From: Ficedula albicollis
Lineage: Eukaryota; Chordata; Aves; Passeriformes; Muscicapidae
NCBI RefSeq assembly: GCF_000247815.1
Contig: NC_021674.1
Span: 14,707,562 to 14,771,561, forward strand
Reading direction: 5' to 3'
Length of the DNA stretch: 64,000 nucleotides
Shown here: positions 12,341 through 25,295 of the stretch, piece by piece
Numbering within the stretch: the first letter of the stretch is position 1
Layout: the number at the start of each line of letters is the position of its first letter
Position numbers and translations under genes: made by a program
The notes under the pieces: model-generated
Told to the model about the DNA's origin: nothing
The model's input: the letters and a program-made list of their open reading frames with translations, nothing else
The model's database searches: none

Positions 12341-13682
12341 TCTTCATGTCCACATCAATAAAAGTATGGTAAATGCCTGCTCACAACTGGGTGAGACCAT
12401 TTGTGATCCTCCCCAAAAAGGTGGTGTAGAGCTAAGCTAAATTGGAATGATCTCACACAGACTGTCTGGTACAGGAATGGATGATCCTTTCAGCTGCTTC
12501 AAATTGGACGTTCCTGTCATCAGATTGAGGCTCCTGCCTCAGTGAATCTGGCTTTCTGGAAAGGGGGGCTGACAGTGAAGGTTGGTAGATTCTGCTTTTG
12601 CTGGAGTTGCACTGTGATTTCTGTAATGCAAAAATTCCCATGGTGTGAACTCTAGAATTGCAGGAGCATGGGTAGTTACAGTGGTTTCATCTGACTGGCT
12701 GCCAGAACACGTGAATTGGAAGGAGCTTGGGTTGTCTCCAAACCTGTGGTTCTCTGAAGCCTATGCTGTGTTCAGGCTCCTCAAAGCAAGGTGTATGGCT
12801 GAAATTGAGTTTGTAGCTACAACTAAAGATTTGGGAAAGGAGTACATCTCATGAAGGAAGCTAATAGGATGAAGGGAGAGCTGTTCTGGAAAATATGAAC
12901 TCTGATGGATGCTTCAAGCTAAATTGCCTTTAAATAAAGGGACTTTCAAAGTGACAGTTCTTGTTCTACACTTCCCCGCTTCCAGAGAAATATGCCTATG
13001 GGAAAGATTTTCCCTCTCTCTGAAAATCAATTACTCTCTAAGGTAATTACCACAGAAGATTCTCTTTGTAAGGCACTGAAACCTGTGCTTGCTTGTTGCT
13101 TCGTGAAGGGGTCTGATAACTATTTTGGTGCTTTCAAGGGCTGTTGCACCCCCTTTCCCAGTTTCATAAATTCTGACTTGGTTTGCCACTCTGCTCATTC
13201 AAGATGTTTTTTTAATGTGTAGTATTGCTGTGCCTCTGCTCAGCACCCAGTGTGCTTGTGAGTGCACATGAGGATTTGGGCACACATCTTCCAAAGGTGC
13301 CTGCTGGAAGGATGATAAGCCTGCCTGATGCACGGTGTGCTGAGCCTGTAAAAGATGGGAATAATTAGCATTTTCATTTCTATACAATTAATGCCTGATT
13401 AGAACAGCACTAGGTGGCACCCAGGTCCTTTTTGGTGCTTCCAAAATGTTGCCAGTAGGAAACCCCACTGCACATGCTGGTAGGCCAATGAATGTCCTCT
13501 GGTGTGACAGGCAAGGACAGCCTTGTCTCCTCACCATGGGTCAGACCCACAGCCCTCACTGCTCTGTATTTCTATTTTAATGTTCTTAGTAAAGAACTGT
13601 TATTCCTATTCCCATATTTTTGTCAAGAGTATCTTGGTTTGGAAGGCAGGTGTTTGTTAAGAAAGGCTGGAGCCTCTCTTGA
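12341..13682. other. Intergenic, nothing recognised
   Basis: No exon, RNA gene or element recognised; only short open frames without similarity. Confidence 0.45.
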
Positions 13683-13683
13683 N
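13683..13683. other. Single ambiguous base (N)
   Basis: The only N in the window. It sits directly before the first copy of the 2,420-bp-period duplication. Confidence 0.95.
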
Positions 13684-16600
13684 AATCTGGTGGAAAACAG
13701 CTGCTCTGATGTTCCAAACCTCAGATTATATCTAGGTGGGAAATGCTTGGCTCCTCCCCCTGGCTGGAGCATCTCTCAATGGGATGATGTAATTTTACCA
13801 GTCCTGCAATGGAGCTCAATGGCCCATTAACAGCAGATATCTTCCTGGAGAAAGGATGGGTTGTGGAAAAGATAAAGAACACTGCCCCACCTGGTTTCAA
13901 CAGATGGGGATAGAATACATTTTGTCACATCTTGTATTGCAACCCGAGACAGAGGGTCATCTCTTTTTATTCCCACTGTCTTTTAGGAGAGGTGTATCTT
14001 GGTGTTGATGTAAGATGGCTCTTAGCTCAGAAGTAGGGTATTTTGCTCTCCTGGAAACTTGAAGTTGAAATGAGATTTCAATTCAACTTAGAAATGGTAC
14101 ATTTGTGGAAGGACAAAATGCATTTTGAGTAGACTAATAGTTTGATGCACAGAAAAGAGAGAGGGTGAAATGAAGAATGAGAGGAAAATTGAAGGAATGT
14201 TGAAGGGTTTTGTCTCTTTTTATTGCAGAGAGGTTGAAGAATTTAAACAGAATTTAAGCTGACCTTTTCTTTAGAATTGTTTGGTTTTAAAGCACTTTTG
14301 ATATGTTAATTTTATCTCTTTTAGGTACTGACAAAAGAATACCCAGTTATGTCAGTTTTGGCCCTTGGTGTTTTTGTTGCCATAGTTTTTGGTTTTAAAC
14401 TCGAATCCATTGAATTCAGACTTCAACCGGAATATTTTGTTTCCCTCTTGGTCCTGGCTAGGAGAGCTGCTGAGGCGTGATACAGTGGGCAGCAGTGCGA
14501 GTGAAATCCTGCTCCAGAGCCACTCAGCAGATGTTCAGAAGTGCTCTGGGAAGCAGTGGTGTTCCCAGGACTCATCATAGTCCAGCATTTAAAGAGGGAT
14601 GTATTGATAGCAGTGCTGCAATCCAAACTATTTTGAAAAGGGGGCAAAATTCCGTATTGCTTGTTATTCGGCATGGGAATAAAATACCTCAAATACCCAT
14701 CAAAGAGGAAATATAAGTTTTGGCGATTGGAAGAAATAAAATGACCATCAAGGCAGATTTTTCTTCTTGTCTCTCAGTCTGCAGCTCCAAGGCATTGATT
14801 GCTTTGCAAAATGGTGAAGGACATGCAGAGGACACAAAGCTGCTGTAGTATTCCTCCTCCATCCATGGTACCTAGGACCTGTTCCCAGGCCTTGGTGGTC
14901 CATCACACGGACAAACCTCAGCATGTGCTCCTTTGAATGTGCCCTTCGGCCCTTTGTCTCACCCTGCATTGGTCTGTGCTCTCTGTGGGAAAGGATGCTG
15001 CAATATTCTGGAAATGTTGGAATGGCAGGAAAAAAAATGACAAACCTTCATGATCCCTTTTTAAGTAAGGCAGAGATAGCATTTCTGGAGTTCAAATGCA
15101 CTCAGGGACCATGAAGGATGCCATCCAAACCTTGTGAGAAAATGTCTGTGGAAATGGGAGATAAGTGCTAATAAATAACTCTGTTTCCCAGCTTGTTTGC
15201 ACAGTGTGTTTCTCTGGTGCAGGAAGCTTTGCTAGTGTGAGCAGAGAATCTTATCTTTCATAAATTTCTTTTTTAAGGTGTGCTTTTAGTTTCCATGGCT
15301 TCTAAAAAGCACTTTGCAAGAGAACCAAACTCTTACTCCTCTCAGCATCATTTTACTTGTCAGACCTTCCGTTGGTTATCACCTCTCACTTGCCAGGGTC
15401 AAATAAACAGAGCTGTTTCAAAAAACAGCATTTAATGCTGTTTTGTATGTTAGTGCTCTGTTATCTTGGCAACAGGGGAAGTTTGGAGGGTTTTACCTGC
15501 TCCAGTCTGAACTGTAGCATCTTGCATTGTGGAGGCCCTGGGGCCTGCCAGAGAGACAACAGTCACAAACTCTGGAAGGAGGGACACTGAAGTTGTTGAA
15601 GATACACTAGGGCATGATGGCAAAGGGTTTCTCTCCACTGCCCTTTGCAATTTTATGTTAAGGTACCACAGTTCTGTTTTCCGCACTGGCCCCTTCCGCC
15701 CTCATATGGTCCCTCCCTAGAATGTTCTCCCTCTCCCTGATCCCCAACGGCCCCAGTTTGCTGCATTGTTCCACCCCTGTTATCCTGTTGGTTTCCCCAG
15801 TCCCTTACCTGCTTTTGCACCACTTTCCCCTGTTCCCATTGGTCCCTGATCCCATGCTCTGCCCCTCTTTTCCCATACCTAAACTTGGACCCTTCCTCGC
15901 TCCTTGTCTTTTGTCTCTGGAGCCCTTGGGTGTGTGGCTGCCATAAACCCCATCAGAGCCCCACACTAAAGACCTTTCCTGCCTTTCATTCACCAGCCTT
16001 CTCCTGCCATCAGCAGTGTGTTTGTGTGCCAGTCTGCCTGCCTGATCATCAGTTTTTCCTCCAAAGGTGCAGTGATGATGTAGAAGGGTCTGGTTTTCCT
16101 CTGAATCTGGTGGAAAACAGCTGCTCTGATGTTCCAAACCTCAGATTATATCTAGGTGGGAAATGCTTGGCTCCTGCCCCTGGCTGGAGCATCTCTCAAT
16201 GGGATGATGTAATTTTACCAGTCCTGCAATGGAGCTCAATGGCCCATTAACAGCAGATATCTTCCTGGAGAAAGGATGGGTTGTGGAAAAGATAAAGAAC
16301 ACTGCCCCACCTGGTTTCAACAGATGGGGATAGAATACATTTTGTCACATCTTGTATTGCAACCCGAGACAGAGGGTCATCTCTTTTTATTCCCACTGTC
16401 TTTTAGGAGAGGTGTATCTTGGTGTTGATGTAAGATGGCTCTTAGCTCAGAAGTAGGGTATTTTGCTCTCCTGGAAACTTGAAGTTGAAATGAGATTTCA
16501 ATTCAACTTAGAAATGGTACATTTGTGGAAGGACAAAATGCATTTTGAGTAGACTAATAGTTTGATGCACAGAAAAGGGAGAGGGTGAAATGAAGAATGA

Positions 16601-18470
16601 GAGGAAAATTGAAGGAATGTTGAAGGGTTTTGTCTCTTTTTATTGCAGAGAGGTTGAAGCATTTAAACAGAATTTAAGCTGACCTTTTCTTTAGAATTGT
16701 TTGGTTTTAAAGCACTTTTGATATGTTAATTTTATCTCTTTTAGGTACTGACAAAAGAATACCCAGTTATGTCAGTTTTGGCTCTTGGTGTTTTTGTTGC
16801 CATAGGTTTTGGTTTTAAACTCGAATCCATTGAATTCAGACTTCAACCGGAATATTTTGTTTCCCTCTTGGTCCTGGCTAGGAGAGCTGCTGAGGCGTGA
16901 TACAGTGGGCAGCAGTGCGAGTGAAATCCTGCTCCAGAGCCACTCAGCAGATGTTCAGAAGTGCTCTGGGAAGCAGTGGTGTTCCCAGGACTCATCATAG
17001 TCCAGCATTTAAAGAGGGATGTATTGATAGCAGTGCTGCAATCCAAACTATTTTGAAAAGGGGGCAAAATTCCGTATTGCTTGTTATTCGGCATGGGAAT
17101 AAAATACCTCAAATACCCATCAAAGAGGAAATATAAGTTTTGGCGATTGGAAGAAATAAAATGACCATCAAGGCAGATTTTTCTTCTTGTCTCTCAGTCT
17201 GCAGCTCCAAGGCATTGATTGCTTTGCAAAATGGTGAAGGACATGCAGAGGACACAAAGCTGCTGTAGTATTCCTCCTCCATCCATGGTACCTGGGACCT
17301 GTTCCCAGGCCTTGGTGGTCCATCACACGGACAAACCTCAGCATGTGCTCCTTTGAATGTGCCCTTCGGCCCTTTGTCTCACCCTGCATTGGTCTGTGCT
17401 CTCTGTGGGAAAGGATGCTGCAATATTCTGGAAATGTTGGAATGGCAGGAAAAAAAATGACAAACCTTCATGATCCCTTTTTAAGTAAGGCAGAGATAGC
17501 ATTTCTGGAGTTCAAATGCACTCAGGGACCATGAAGGATGCCATCCAAACCTTGTGAGAAAATGTCTGTGGAAATGGGAGATAAGTGCTAATAAATAACT
17601 CTGTTTCCCAGCTTGTTTGCACAGTGTGTTTCTCTGGTGCAGGAAGCTTTGCTAGTGTGAGCAGAGAATCTTATCTTTCATAAATTTCTTTTTTAAGGTG
17701 TGCTTTTAGTTTCCATGGCTTCTAAAAAGCACTTTGCAAGAGAACCAAACTCTTACTCCTCTCAGCATCATTTTACTTGTCAGACCTTCCGTTGGTTATC
17801 ACCTCTCACTTGCCAGGGTCAAATAAACAGAGCTGTTTCAAAAAACAGCATTTAATGCTGTTTTGTATGTTAGTGCTCTGTTATCTTGGCAACAGGGGAA
17901 GTTTGGAGGGTTTTACCTGCTCCAGTCTGAACTGTAGCATCTTGCATTGTGGAGGCCCTGGGGCCTGCCAGAGAGACAACAGTCACAAACTCTGGAAGGA
18001 GGGACACTGAAGTTGTTGAAGATACACTAGGGCATGATGGCAAAGGGTTTCTCTCCACTGCCCTTTGCAATTTTATGTTAAGGTACCACAGTTCTGTTTT
18101 CCGCACTGGCCCCTTCCGCCCTCATATGGTCCCTCCCTAGAATGTTCTCCCTCTCCCTGATCCCCAACGGCCCCAGTTTGCTGCATTGTTCCACCCCTGT
18201 TATCCTGTTGGTTTCCCCAGTCCCTTACCTGCTTTTGCACCACTTTCCCCTGTTCCCATTGGTCCCTGATCCCATGCTCTGCCCCTCTTTTCCCATACCT
18301 AAACTTGGACCCTTCCTCGCTCCTTGTCTTTTGTCTCTGGAGCCCTTGGGTGTGTGGCTGCCATAAACCCCATCAGAGCCCCACACTAAAGACCTTTCCT
18401 GCCTTTCATTCACCAGCCTTCTCCTGCCATCAGCAGTGTGTTTGTGTGCCAGTCTGCCTGCCTGATCATC
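13684..18470. repeat. Tandem duplication, period 2,420 bp, about 99.7% identical
   Basis: Copies 13684-16050 and 16104-18470 match over 2,367 bp with only about six to eight base differences noticed by eye (for example around 14158/16578, 14259/16679 and 14806/17226). A 53-bp spacer (16051-16103) separates them. The copies carry the same short open frames, none resembling a known protein. The last 350 bp of each copy is LTR-like. Confidence 0.93.
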
Positions 18471-18934
18471 GCCTGCTGGAGATGCTTTGGGAAGGCAGCA
18501 GCAGCTGACCATCACCACATGCCACTGCCCTGCATTTCTGTACTCCCAAGGGCTTGAAGGCTGATTGTGTGAAGAGTGGAAAAGCTGACAGAGCGGGTGG
18601 GAGCTGTGTTTGTCCCATACCTAAACTCGGACCCTTCCTCGCTCTTTGTCTTTTGTCTCTGGAGCCCTTGGGTGTGTGGCTGCCATAAACCCCATCAGAG
18701 CCCCACACTAAAGACCTTTCCTGCCTTTCATTCACCAGCCTTCTCCTGCCATCAGCAGTGTGTTTGTGTGCCAGTCTGCCTGCCTGATCATCGCCTGCTG
18801 GAGATGCTTTGGGAAGGCAGCAGCAGCTGACCATCACCACATGCCACTGCCCTGCATTTCTGTACTCCCAAGGGCTTGAAGGCTGATTGTGTGAAGAGTG
18901 GAAAAGCTGACAGAGCGGGTGGGAGCTGTGTTTG
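18120..18934 (+). mobile_element. LTR-like fragment (avian endogenous retrovirus), duplicated end
   Basis: Pyrimidine-rich sequence with CCCATTGGTCCCTGATCC, then CATAAACCCCATCAGAGCCC (a polyadenylation-type hexamer context) and a downstream region resembling R-U5 of songbird LTRs as I remember them. The same segment is in the first copy at about 15,700-16,050. No internal gag, pol or env coding sequence is seen next to it. Family and borders not determined. Confidence 0.4.
18291..18934. repeat. Tandem duplication, period 322 bp, LTR-like end
   Basis: Copies 18291-18612 and 18613-18934 differ at few bases. The unit overlaps the tail of the larger duplication and adds a segment (GCCTGCTGGAGATGCTTTGG...) that the first large copy lacks. 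Confidence 0.9.
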
Positions 18935-21900
18935 CAAGAAATCTGTGTTCAGTAGAGATGTTGGGGAAACTAAACTGAGCCACCGTGCAAGTTCAACTCT
19001 GGTGTGTGCCTCGAGGGAAGAACTCTAGTGCAGCACTGTACTTTCATTTTAGAAATACCAATTCAGCTGCAAGCAATGAGAAGCATTAGAACAGCTGCAG
19101 CTCTCTTGCTGTGCTTTTAGACCCTGCCAAAGGCAGCCTCCAGGAGTTATCCAGTGTTTTATGCTGGTGCCTCTTGCCTTTGTATTTGAGAAATCTTACA
19201 GCAACCAGAGTGGGCTGCGTGAAGTCTGGTCCCCCCATGTTTCCCTTGGAGCTTACATGGAGATGTTCCATTGTTCATCTCTCCTTGTCAATCCAGTGGA
19301 GCAATGTCACCATGGTGGTTTACCCAGGCCAGCTACAAGCTGCCTACCCAGCTGCTCTCTTGCTCCTCCTCCTTCTCGATGGGACAGCAGGGGAGGGAAA
19401 TGGAAAAAGGCTCATGGGCTGACAGGGACTTCACATCCCAATTCCCATTGGAACTGTGGCAGGACTGGCCCTGACCAGCATGGGCTGTGCCACCCATCTC
19501 TGCCTGTGGAGGATGGATCTGGTTGTGGATTCCTGCTACCAACACTGCATGAAGCCTGAGGAAGTGTTTATAAATCAGCTCCTGGGGACGTGGCTGAGGG
19601 GGGCTGTGCAAGCTGGGGTTCTGGTACAGACTACTGCTGTAATGACCATGGCAGCCACTCCTATTCCTGTATTATTTATCACCCCAGGGCCTTTGAGAGC
19701 TTTGCAGCTTCCCAATCATCATTTGTATTTTCAGGCGGAGATAGTGCCCTGTCAGAAACGAAGGTTCAGATCTGTAGCCTGCAGAGGTCCTGAACATTTT
19801 TTCTGGCCTTAAGATTTATATTTGTCTGGAGGCCAGGCAATGAATTGGCAACAGAGCTAGCCCAGCTTCTGCAAACTTCCATTTTCATGCCCTTCTCTGG
19901 CTTTGTTCGCTTTTGGACAGTGGAAGTGAATGTAGTTGGGAAACATGGTATTTTCTGTCAGGTCAGTGAGCCAAACCATCACAGGGTTTCACCAGCCAGC
20001 TCCAATGTATTGCACGGACAGATCTGGAGGCTCTTTTATTTTCTTCCTGTAAGCACTACAGTTTGCTGCAGTGACAGACTACTGTTACTCCTTCACCTCT
20101 TGGTGGCCTCCAGCTCACCCAAAGCAGATGCTGCCAGCTGGCTAGTACTTACTGGAACATCAGCATTTTGTCCTGCACTGGTCCTCTGGGCACCATGATG
20201 TGGGGCTCTGAGCATCAGGGCAGATGCTCTGCAGGCATCAGCCCAGGAGCACTTAGGCTGTTTAGGGACTTCAGTGCCTCTGGAGTGAGGTGATACCTTG
20301 TAGGTTGGGTGAATGGAGGCTTTAAATGTGTCAGGGATGCCTGAATAGCGGACCTGAAAAAGACAGAGGTGCTTAACTGCTGTAAAGAGCAGGGAATAAC
20401 TGCTGAGCTGTGGGAACTGTTATATTTTAAGGTTCCTAAAGCAATGAGAGCAGTACTGGTACTTGAGTGGAATAAATAGAAGAGTAATAAAATGGACAAT
20501 TAAAGTAGACACTTTGGAGGATGTGCTTGTGCTTTTGCATGTCAGCTCTGTACCTCATGCTCCCAAAGCTTGTTATTCATCATGAAACGTTTCAATACAA
20601 AACTCACAACCTGTGTTACATTTGAATGAAATTGCTTCAGATCATTGAGAATTCTGTTGTCAGAACAGACAACAGAAACCATCACAGCACTCAGTGGGAG
20701 CAAACGTGTGTCCAGTCCTCACAGAGAGCTGGGGTGTCCAGCACTCCACCTCGTTGGAAGGAGGAACTGTTCCAGCCCTTTCAGAAGGAGCTAAGGATGT
20801 TTGGCTTTCAGAACAGCTCCTTCCCAGCTCTTGGTTTGTTGCCCTGGGTATGCTGCTGCTTGTGGCAGCACTTGTTTCACAGCTGACAGCCCTGCTCTGC
20901 TGGCGAGCAGCCACTGCAGGAGCTTTTGCTGGTGACATTGAACCTTTCAGATCTTCCTAAGGAAAGCCCAGGACAGAACTTGTCAAAAAAACATTGCTGG
21001 GGCAATACTTTTAACATTAAATCTTTTCTCTGTGCTCATTGCCCCGCACAGTAAATACTTGAGGAAGCAAATTTGCTGCTCCAGAAATTCCTCAAATCAG
21101 TTAGTTTGCCCATAACAGAACACGATTTGGGATATGTAATCTCACTTTAATTCATTGTACAGAAAACTACAGGAGCGTTGCTTGTGAGCTCTGTGTCTAA
21201 CCTAAGTGGACTTGCCACCAACGACTTAGAAAAGTGGGGAGAGATGGAATCAGTAACACAAAGATCTGCATTGTGATTCACCGACAGGGCTGAGGTCTCT
21301 GTTTTGATTTTCTGGGTGCTAATGATCCTAAGAAGCTGGGAATTCCAGAGGATTAATTTCAGTTTGAAAATCAGCAGAAGGGTGACACGGAGTTCAGTTC
21401 CTGTCTTCTGAAACATCACCAGGGCCTGGAGCTCTCCAAATGCAGCTGTGCTTGGTTTTCCCTCTTCAGAGAAAAGTCATTTTGTAACACCCTTTTGCAC
21501 TCAGCAGTGAATGACTGCCACTGGCCTCCTCTGTGCAAGATCAGCCCCAGCTCATTTTCCAAGCCCCAGCCAGCAGAGGCTGAAGGTGAATCCTGCACAT
21601 CCAGGGCTCCCCCAAGCTGCAGGCATATTGCTTTGCCACAGTTACTCCATTCGCTGTGGTTTTGCTGCAAGTGAGAAAGGGGTGGCTCTACATTGCTTTG
21701 CTTTTGGTATTTCCCATATCACTTAGCTGGCCCCCATTAGGTTCTTTGTGCTGAATTTAGGCAATTAAGCCTTTGGGCACCATGAAGGGAGGTGCCATAA
21801 GTGATGCCCTTCCTGGTGATGCTGTATAGCAGACTAGTTTGGAGGTAGAAGTGCCTGGGAGAAGAAAAAAACAGAGGCATGTGGAAGCTGTCTTTGTGTT

Positions 21901-22140
21901 ACAGGTAAGCCAGTGGCAGAGGCAGCTACAGCATACACTTATTTCTGGTGTTTAACTTTCACTTGGCCATTTTTAATACCTTAGGTGATGGGGCATGGTC
22001 CTCTCCATTTAGGAGGTGATCTTATCCAGCCAAGAATTGCCATTGATATATTTCCTAGCTATTACTCCTTAGAAATGAGACCTAGGCAGATATACCTGAC
22101 TCCCTGCTTTCTGTTCTAGTCCCACGCCCAATGGGTCCCA
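18935..22140. other. Intergenic, nothing recognised
   Basis: Many overlapping short open frames on both strands but no splice-flanked exon chain, RNA gene or known repeat was recognised. Confidence 0.4.
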
Positions 22141-22149
22141 CAGAGAGCT

Positions 22150-23883
22150 CTGGGTGGAATGCAGGGGAATGGGAGACTTTATTATCTCTGGAGAAAGAGG
22201 CAGGCAATGGAGGAGGACTCTAAGGCTGTTGTGAGGTCATGCAGGGACAAAATTATAAGGGACAAAGCCCAGATTTAATGTGGCTACTGCAGTGAAATCA
22301 TAGAGCCACAGAACGATTCAGATTGGAAAAGCCTTGAAAGATCCTGTACTTCCAAAGCCCTGGCTGTAGCAGGGACATCTTCCACTAGACCAGGTTGCCC
22401 AGGGCCCCATCCAACCTGGCCTTGAATGCTTCCAGGCTTGGGATATCCACAGCTTCTCTGGGTAACCTGTTCCCAGTGCCTCACCAGCCTCACAGGAAAT
22501 ATTTTCTTCCTAGAAACCTGAAAAAGAGAATAAAAATATTTTTGCAATCAGCAACAAAAGAAGGGCTAAGGAGAATCTCTGCCTTTTATTGGATGTGGGG
22601 GATAGAACAAAGATGAGGATAGAACAAAGGATGAGGAAAAGACTGAAGAACTTAATGCCTTCTGTGCATCAGCCTTTAAAAGTAAGATCAGTTCTTCTTC
22701 AGGTACCCAGCTGGAAGACAGGGTGAGGAGCAGAATGAAGTGCCCCTAATCCAAGGGGAAATTCTTAGTGACTTGCTATGGCACTTAGACACAAGAAAGT
22801 CTATGGGTTCAGATGGGATCCACTCAGGAGTAATGAGGGAGCTGGTGGATGTGCTCATCAAGCCACTTTCAGTCATTGCTCCTCAGTCCTGGTTATCTGG
22901 GGAGGACCCAGGTGACTGGAAGATAGCAAATGGAGCACCCATCAACAAGAAGGGTCAGAAGGAGGATCCGAAGAAAGCTACAGGCCTGTCAGTCTGAACC
23001 CTGCCAGGGAAGGTTGTGGAGCAGATCACCTTGAGTGCCATTCCACTGCACGTGCAGGACAACCTGGGCATCAGAGCCAGCCCACAGGAGTTCATGAAAA
23101 GCAGGTCCTGCTTGGCCAAGCTGATCTCCCATGACTTTCCCAGTGGATGAGGGAAAGGCTGAGGGTTTTGCTTTCCTAAATTTTAGTAAAGCCTTGACAG
23201 TATTTCCTACAGCATTCTCTCAGAGGAGCTGGCTGCTCTTGGCTTGGATGCGTGCACTCTTCCCTGGGTAAAAGCTGTCAGGATGGGCAGGCCCAGGGAG
23301 TGGTGGAATTCAATGGAATTCAATCCAGCTGGCACCTGGTCACACATGGTATTCCCCAGGGCTCAGCACTGGGCCCAGCTGTGTTCCATAGCTTTATCAA
23401 TGATGTGGAGGAGGGGATTGAGAGCACCTCAGCCAGTTTACAGACAGCACCAACCTGGGTGGGAGTGTTGATCTGCTGGAGGGTAGAAAGTGTCTGCAGA
23501 GACATCTGGACAGGGCTGGATCATGGGCTGGGGCCACCTGTATGAGGTTCAACAGGGTGAAGTGCCCCGTCCTGCACTTTGGCCACAACAGCCATGGGAG
23601 GCTACAGGCTGGGGGCAGAGTTGCTGGAAAGCTGCCCAGCAGAAAAGGTCATGGGAGTGCTGCTTGGCAGTGGCTGAAAGTGAGCCAGCGACTGCCCAGG
23701 TGGCCAAGAAGGCCAAGAGCATCCTGTCCTGGGATATGCTTTAGTGGTGGACTTTGCAGTGTTAGTGGTCTCAGGTTATTAGGGGGATTCTCTGGTTTTC
23801 CATTTAGTGGTCTCAGGTTATTAGGGGGACTCCCTGGCCTTAAAGGGGTTTTCCAATGGGAACAGTTCTGCAATTCTATACTT
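22150..23883 (+). pseudogene. CR1 LINE, defective, reverse-transcriptase region
   Basis: Translated pieces match the CR1 non-LTR retrotransposon ORF2: HLDTRKSMGSDGIHSGVMRE and KPLSVIAPQSWLSGEDPGDW (reverse transcriptase), VVEQITLSAI, then an F..SLDS segment and [15 protein letters not shown] in a shifted frame, [10 protein letters not shown] near 23,705. Stops and frameshifts (for example TGA after 22,995) break it. It then jumps to a CR1-type 3' end (GGTGGACTTTGCAGTGTTAG, 23,747 on) that ends AATTCTATA. Within that end a 38-bp piece (TTAGTGGTCTCAGGTTATTA...) is duplicated at 23,763 and 23,805. It is dead and interrupted by another CR1. Confidence 0.85.
22294..22520 (-). mobile_element. CR1 3' tail, opposite orientation, nested in another CR1
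   Basis: Plus-strand text runs AAATCATAGAGCCACAGAA... then CTAGACCAGGTTGCCCAGGG and CATCCAACCTGGCCTTGAA, the standard CR1 3' region read backwards. It splits the plus-oriented CR1: coding-like CR1 sequence is found before 22,294 and resumes at about 22,520 (AACAAAAGAAGGGCTAAGGA). Confidence 0.85.
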
Positions 23884-24861
23884 CCATTTCTTGTTTTGAA
23901 GGATGCAGTCCCTAACACACCTGCATTTGTGTTTTTAAGGAATTTAGCATCTACCTTTCCATGAAAGTAACAGGAATCAGGCTTTAAATGCTCTCAAAAC
24001 TCGTTTATTCCTTGACTTAAGCTGTGTGTTTGAACTGAGGTGCTTTTGTACAGAAAGGTTGGCTCAGAGGATAAATGCAGGCAATTTAGCTGCAATGGCA
24101 CTTGTTTCATCTGCTTTTCTGCTTCCTTTCCCCATGGGTGGCAGATTTGGGAGTATTTGTCTTGTGCTTTGAGTTCTGGCTCAGACTTGCTCATGGATGT
24201 GTTGTAAAATCTTACCTACCCCTTTCTACTGAAAAAATCTTGCAGACTGGTGGGAATTGCTAGAGACAAGGCTTAAAAACCCGTCCCCAGTATGATTAGC
24301 CCGCTGTCCCTGCTTAAATATAGGTACTCTTGTGTTTAAAAGGAGCGAACTATTCTAACCTCCCTGCCCTCCCCTCCCATTTTTTTTTTTTCTGGTAGCT
24401 CTTGGGGCAAGTCCTGTAGCCATTCCAAGGCTTTGTTACCAAATGTGTGAAGTGATGTTGCTGCTGTAACAGCACTCTGAGTTCAGCGGGAACAACTCCA
24501 GAGCACTGGTGCCACAGCAGTGGCACGGTGAGAGACTTGCCTCCTCTGCCATGGCCATGCAGCCATGGGGAGAGCAGCTGCTGGGGCTGCCCCCATTGTG
24601 CCAACAGCAGTCTGCCCCCAACACGTGGACTGTGTGGCCATGATTTTGACAGAATGTGGAAAATGCATTGTTTGAATGTATTTTTATGTTGTCTAACATC
24701 ACCTGACTGGAGCAGTTTGGTAGGCAGGAGGCCCTGTGGGCAGGGCCATGGCAGGGATGGGTGGCTGTCACTTGCACTGGCAGTGCCATTTTTCCAGGCA
24801 GGCTCCTGATACAGCTGTGGGGGAAGGCACCAGCAGCTGAATCAGGCCCAGGGAACAGCAA
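23884..24861. other. Intergenic, nothing recognised
   Basis: A T-rich stretch near 24,380 is present; no exon or named element recognised. Confidence 0.4.

Positions 24862-24914
<53 letters not shown>
24862..24914. repeat. Pure G run, 53 bases
   Basis: Uninterrupted G between AACAGCAA and CAGCACAAG. It is the shortest of four G runs, all G on the plus strand. Open frames through it (polyglycine, polyproline) are meaningless. Confidence 0.98.
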
Positions 24915-24917
<3 letters not shown>

Positions 24918-25295
24918 CACAAGATGATTCCACTGCAGGTGAAGGGCTGCAGCAGACTGGAGACTCCTTCAGCCAGGATTTGCTGCAATCTCACTCCTGC
25001 AGCTGTGCTGGGAGGATGTTGGCTGCAGCAGGGGTGTCCATGCCCAGGAATGCTGCTCGCCTCAGGGAGGCAGAGTGTGCACAAAAGCTGCATTCAAAGC
25101 ACTGATCGTGAGCCCCCGAGGCAGTGTGCACAAAAGCTCCATTCAAAGCAATGATCGTAAAACCCCTGAGCCGCTGGCAAGTGCAGCAGCTTTTCTTTAT
25201 TCCGTGCAAGTGAGAGCCCAGCCTGGGAGCCTGTCCCTGGGAACAGGGAAACACTCTGAGTATGGTTCTGAATTTTCAGGAACACCAAGACAAGA

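Noticed and set aside
14329..14500. Open stretch MSVLALGVFVAIVFGFKLES after an acceptor-like TTTTAG, repeated at 16.75 kb
   Set aside because: Looks membrane-like, but no donor, partner exon or recognised family; the copy carries changes in the same stretch. Not enough to call an exon.
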